DNA from: Cyanobacteriota bacterium
Lineage (GTDB): Bacteria; Cyanobacteriota; Cyanobacteriia; SKYG9
Length of the DNA stretch: 6,154 bases
Assembly: GCA_025054735.1 (NCBI GenBank)
Contig: JANWZG010000240.1
Span: forward strand, 1-6,154
Direction: 5' to 3'
In this document: in pieces, positions 6,013 through 6,154 of the stretch
Position numbering within the stretch: the first letter of the stretch is position 1
How the letters are laid out: each line of letters begins with the position of its first letter
Translations under genes and position numbers: made by a program
Notes under the pieces: generated by a model
Databases searched by the model: none
The model's input: only the letters and a program-made list of their open reading frames with translations
What the model was told of the DNA's origin: nothing

Positions 6013-6154
6013 TTTCAGTAAGGACTTAGGTTCTTAACTACGAACTAAAGGTTAGTGCTCACTCGACGAGCTTGCTTGGCCATGTCTCAGGAGCTGGCAT
6101 CAGTCTTGAATATCCTTATAAGCGTTGCAGCAAGTTCTTACCGTGGGTATCAGT

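Larger units (their letters stand above)
5582..6154. other. 573-nt region upstream of psaA: leader and regulatory DNA, no convincing gene
   Basis: No supported coding region lies here. From psaA outward it holds the ribosome site, a leader of about 167 nt if the TATAAT promoter is used, and that promoter. Beyond it is an AT-rich stretch (about 5790-5960) with three GTTAAC boxes. A small inverted repeat lies at 5995-6012. Two short edge-touching frames, one on each strand beyond 6080, could be the beginning or end of a neighbouring gene but are too short to judge. The length and the site density fit a regulated psaAB control region. Confidence 0.7.

Noticed and set aside
6082..6154. Plus-strand frame beginning ATG at 6082, reading MSQELASVLNILISVAASSY and open to the window edge, possibly the start of a divergent gene
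   Set aside because: Only 24 codons are visible, no Shine-Dalgarno sequence lies at normal distance, and no promoter was found. Sequence beyond 6154 would decide it.
6117..6154. Minus-strand frame from the window edge reading TDTHGKNLLQRL then TAA, possibly the end of a gene upstream of psaA
   Set aside because: Twelve residues cannot be recognised, and the frame conflicts with the plus-strand one. Not enough to call.

Overview
The window is a cyanobacterial chromosomal segment whose core is the photosystem I reaction-centre operon psaA-psaB, read on the minus strand. PsaA (753 aa) and PsaB (743 aa) are complete and carry every cofactor ligand I could check: the shared F(X) iron-sulfur loop, the P700 histidines, the A0 methionines and the A1 tryptophans. 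The organism is a cyanobacterium rather than a plastid. Two perfect HIP1 octamers (GCGATCGC) and nine CGATCG cores are present, and the PsaB loops are longer than those I recall from plants. I cannot name the genus. Some PsaB loops resemble those I remember from Thermosynechococcus, but other segments differ.

Layout from the left edge. Positions 1-904 (minus) hold the first 301 residues of a GlcD/COG0277-type FAD-binding oxidoreductase that runs off the window. Positions 905-1000 are a short spacer with no convincing promoter. Positions 1001-1029 are a strong intrinsic terminator for the psaAB transcript, with a UUCG tetraloop. Positions 1063-3294 are psaB. A 25-nt spacer with a Shine-Dalgarno sequence separates it from psaA at 3320-5581. 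Positions 5582-6154 are a non-coding upstream region of 573 nt.

The upstream region is the least explained part. It contains a good psaA ribosome site and a perfect TATAAT about 175 nt before the start codon. A 15-bp odd palindrome covers the -35 region of that promoter. Three GTTAAC boxes follow further upstream, two of them inside sequences resembling the HLR1 element bound by the response regulator RpaB. This fits a light-regulated psaAB promoter, but the sites are inferred from sequence only.

PsaA and PsaB form the heterodimer that binds P700, A0, A1, F(X) and most of the core antenna in the thylakoid membrane. Tight coupling on one transcript fits their 1:1 assembly. The FAD enzyme lies downstream of the terminator and is probably a separate unit. 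I see no mobile element, CRISPR array, tRNA, rRNA or clearly undescribed system. The points worth following are the promoter architecture, the PsaB loop insertions and the modified FAD loop of the oxidoreductase.
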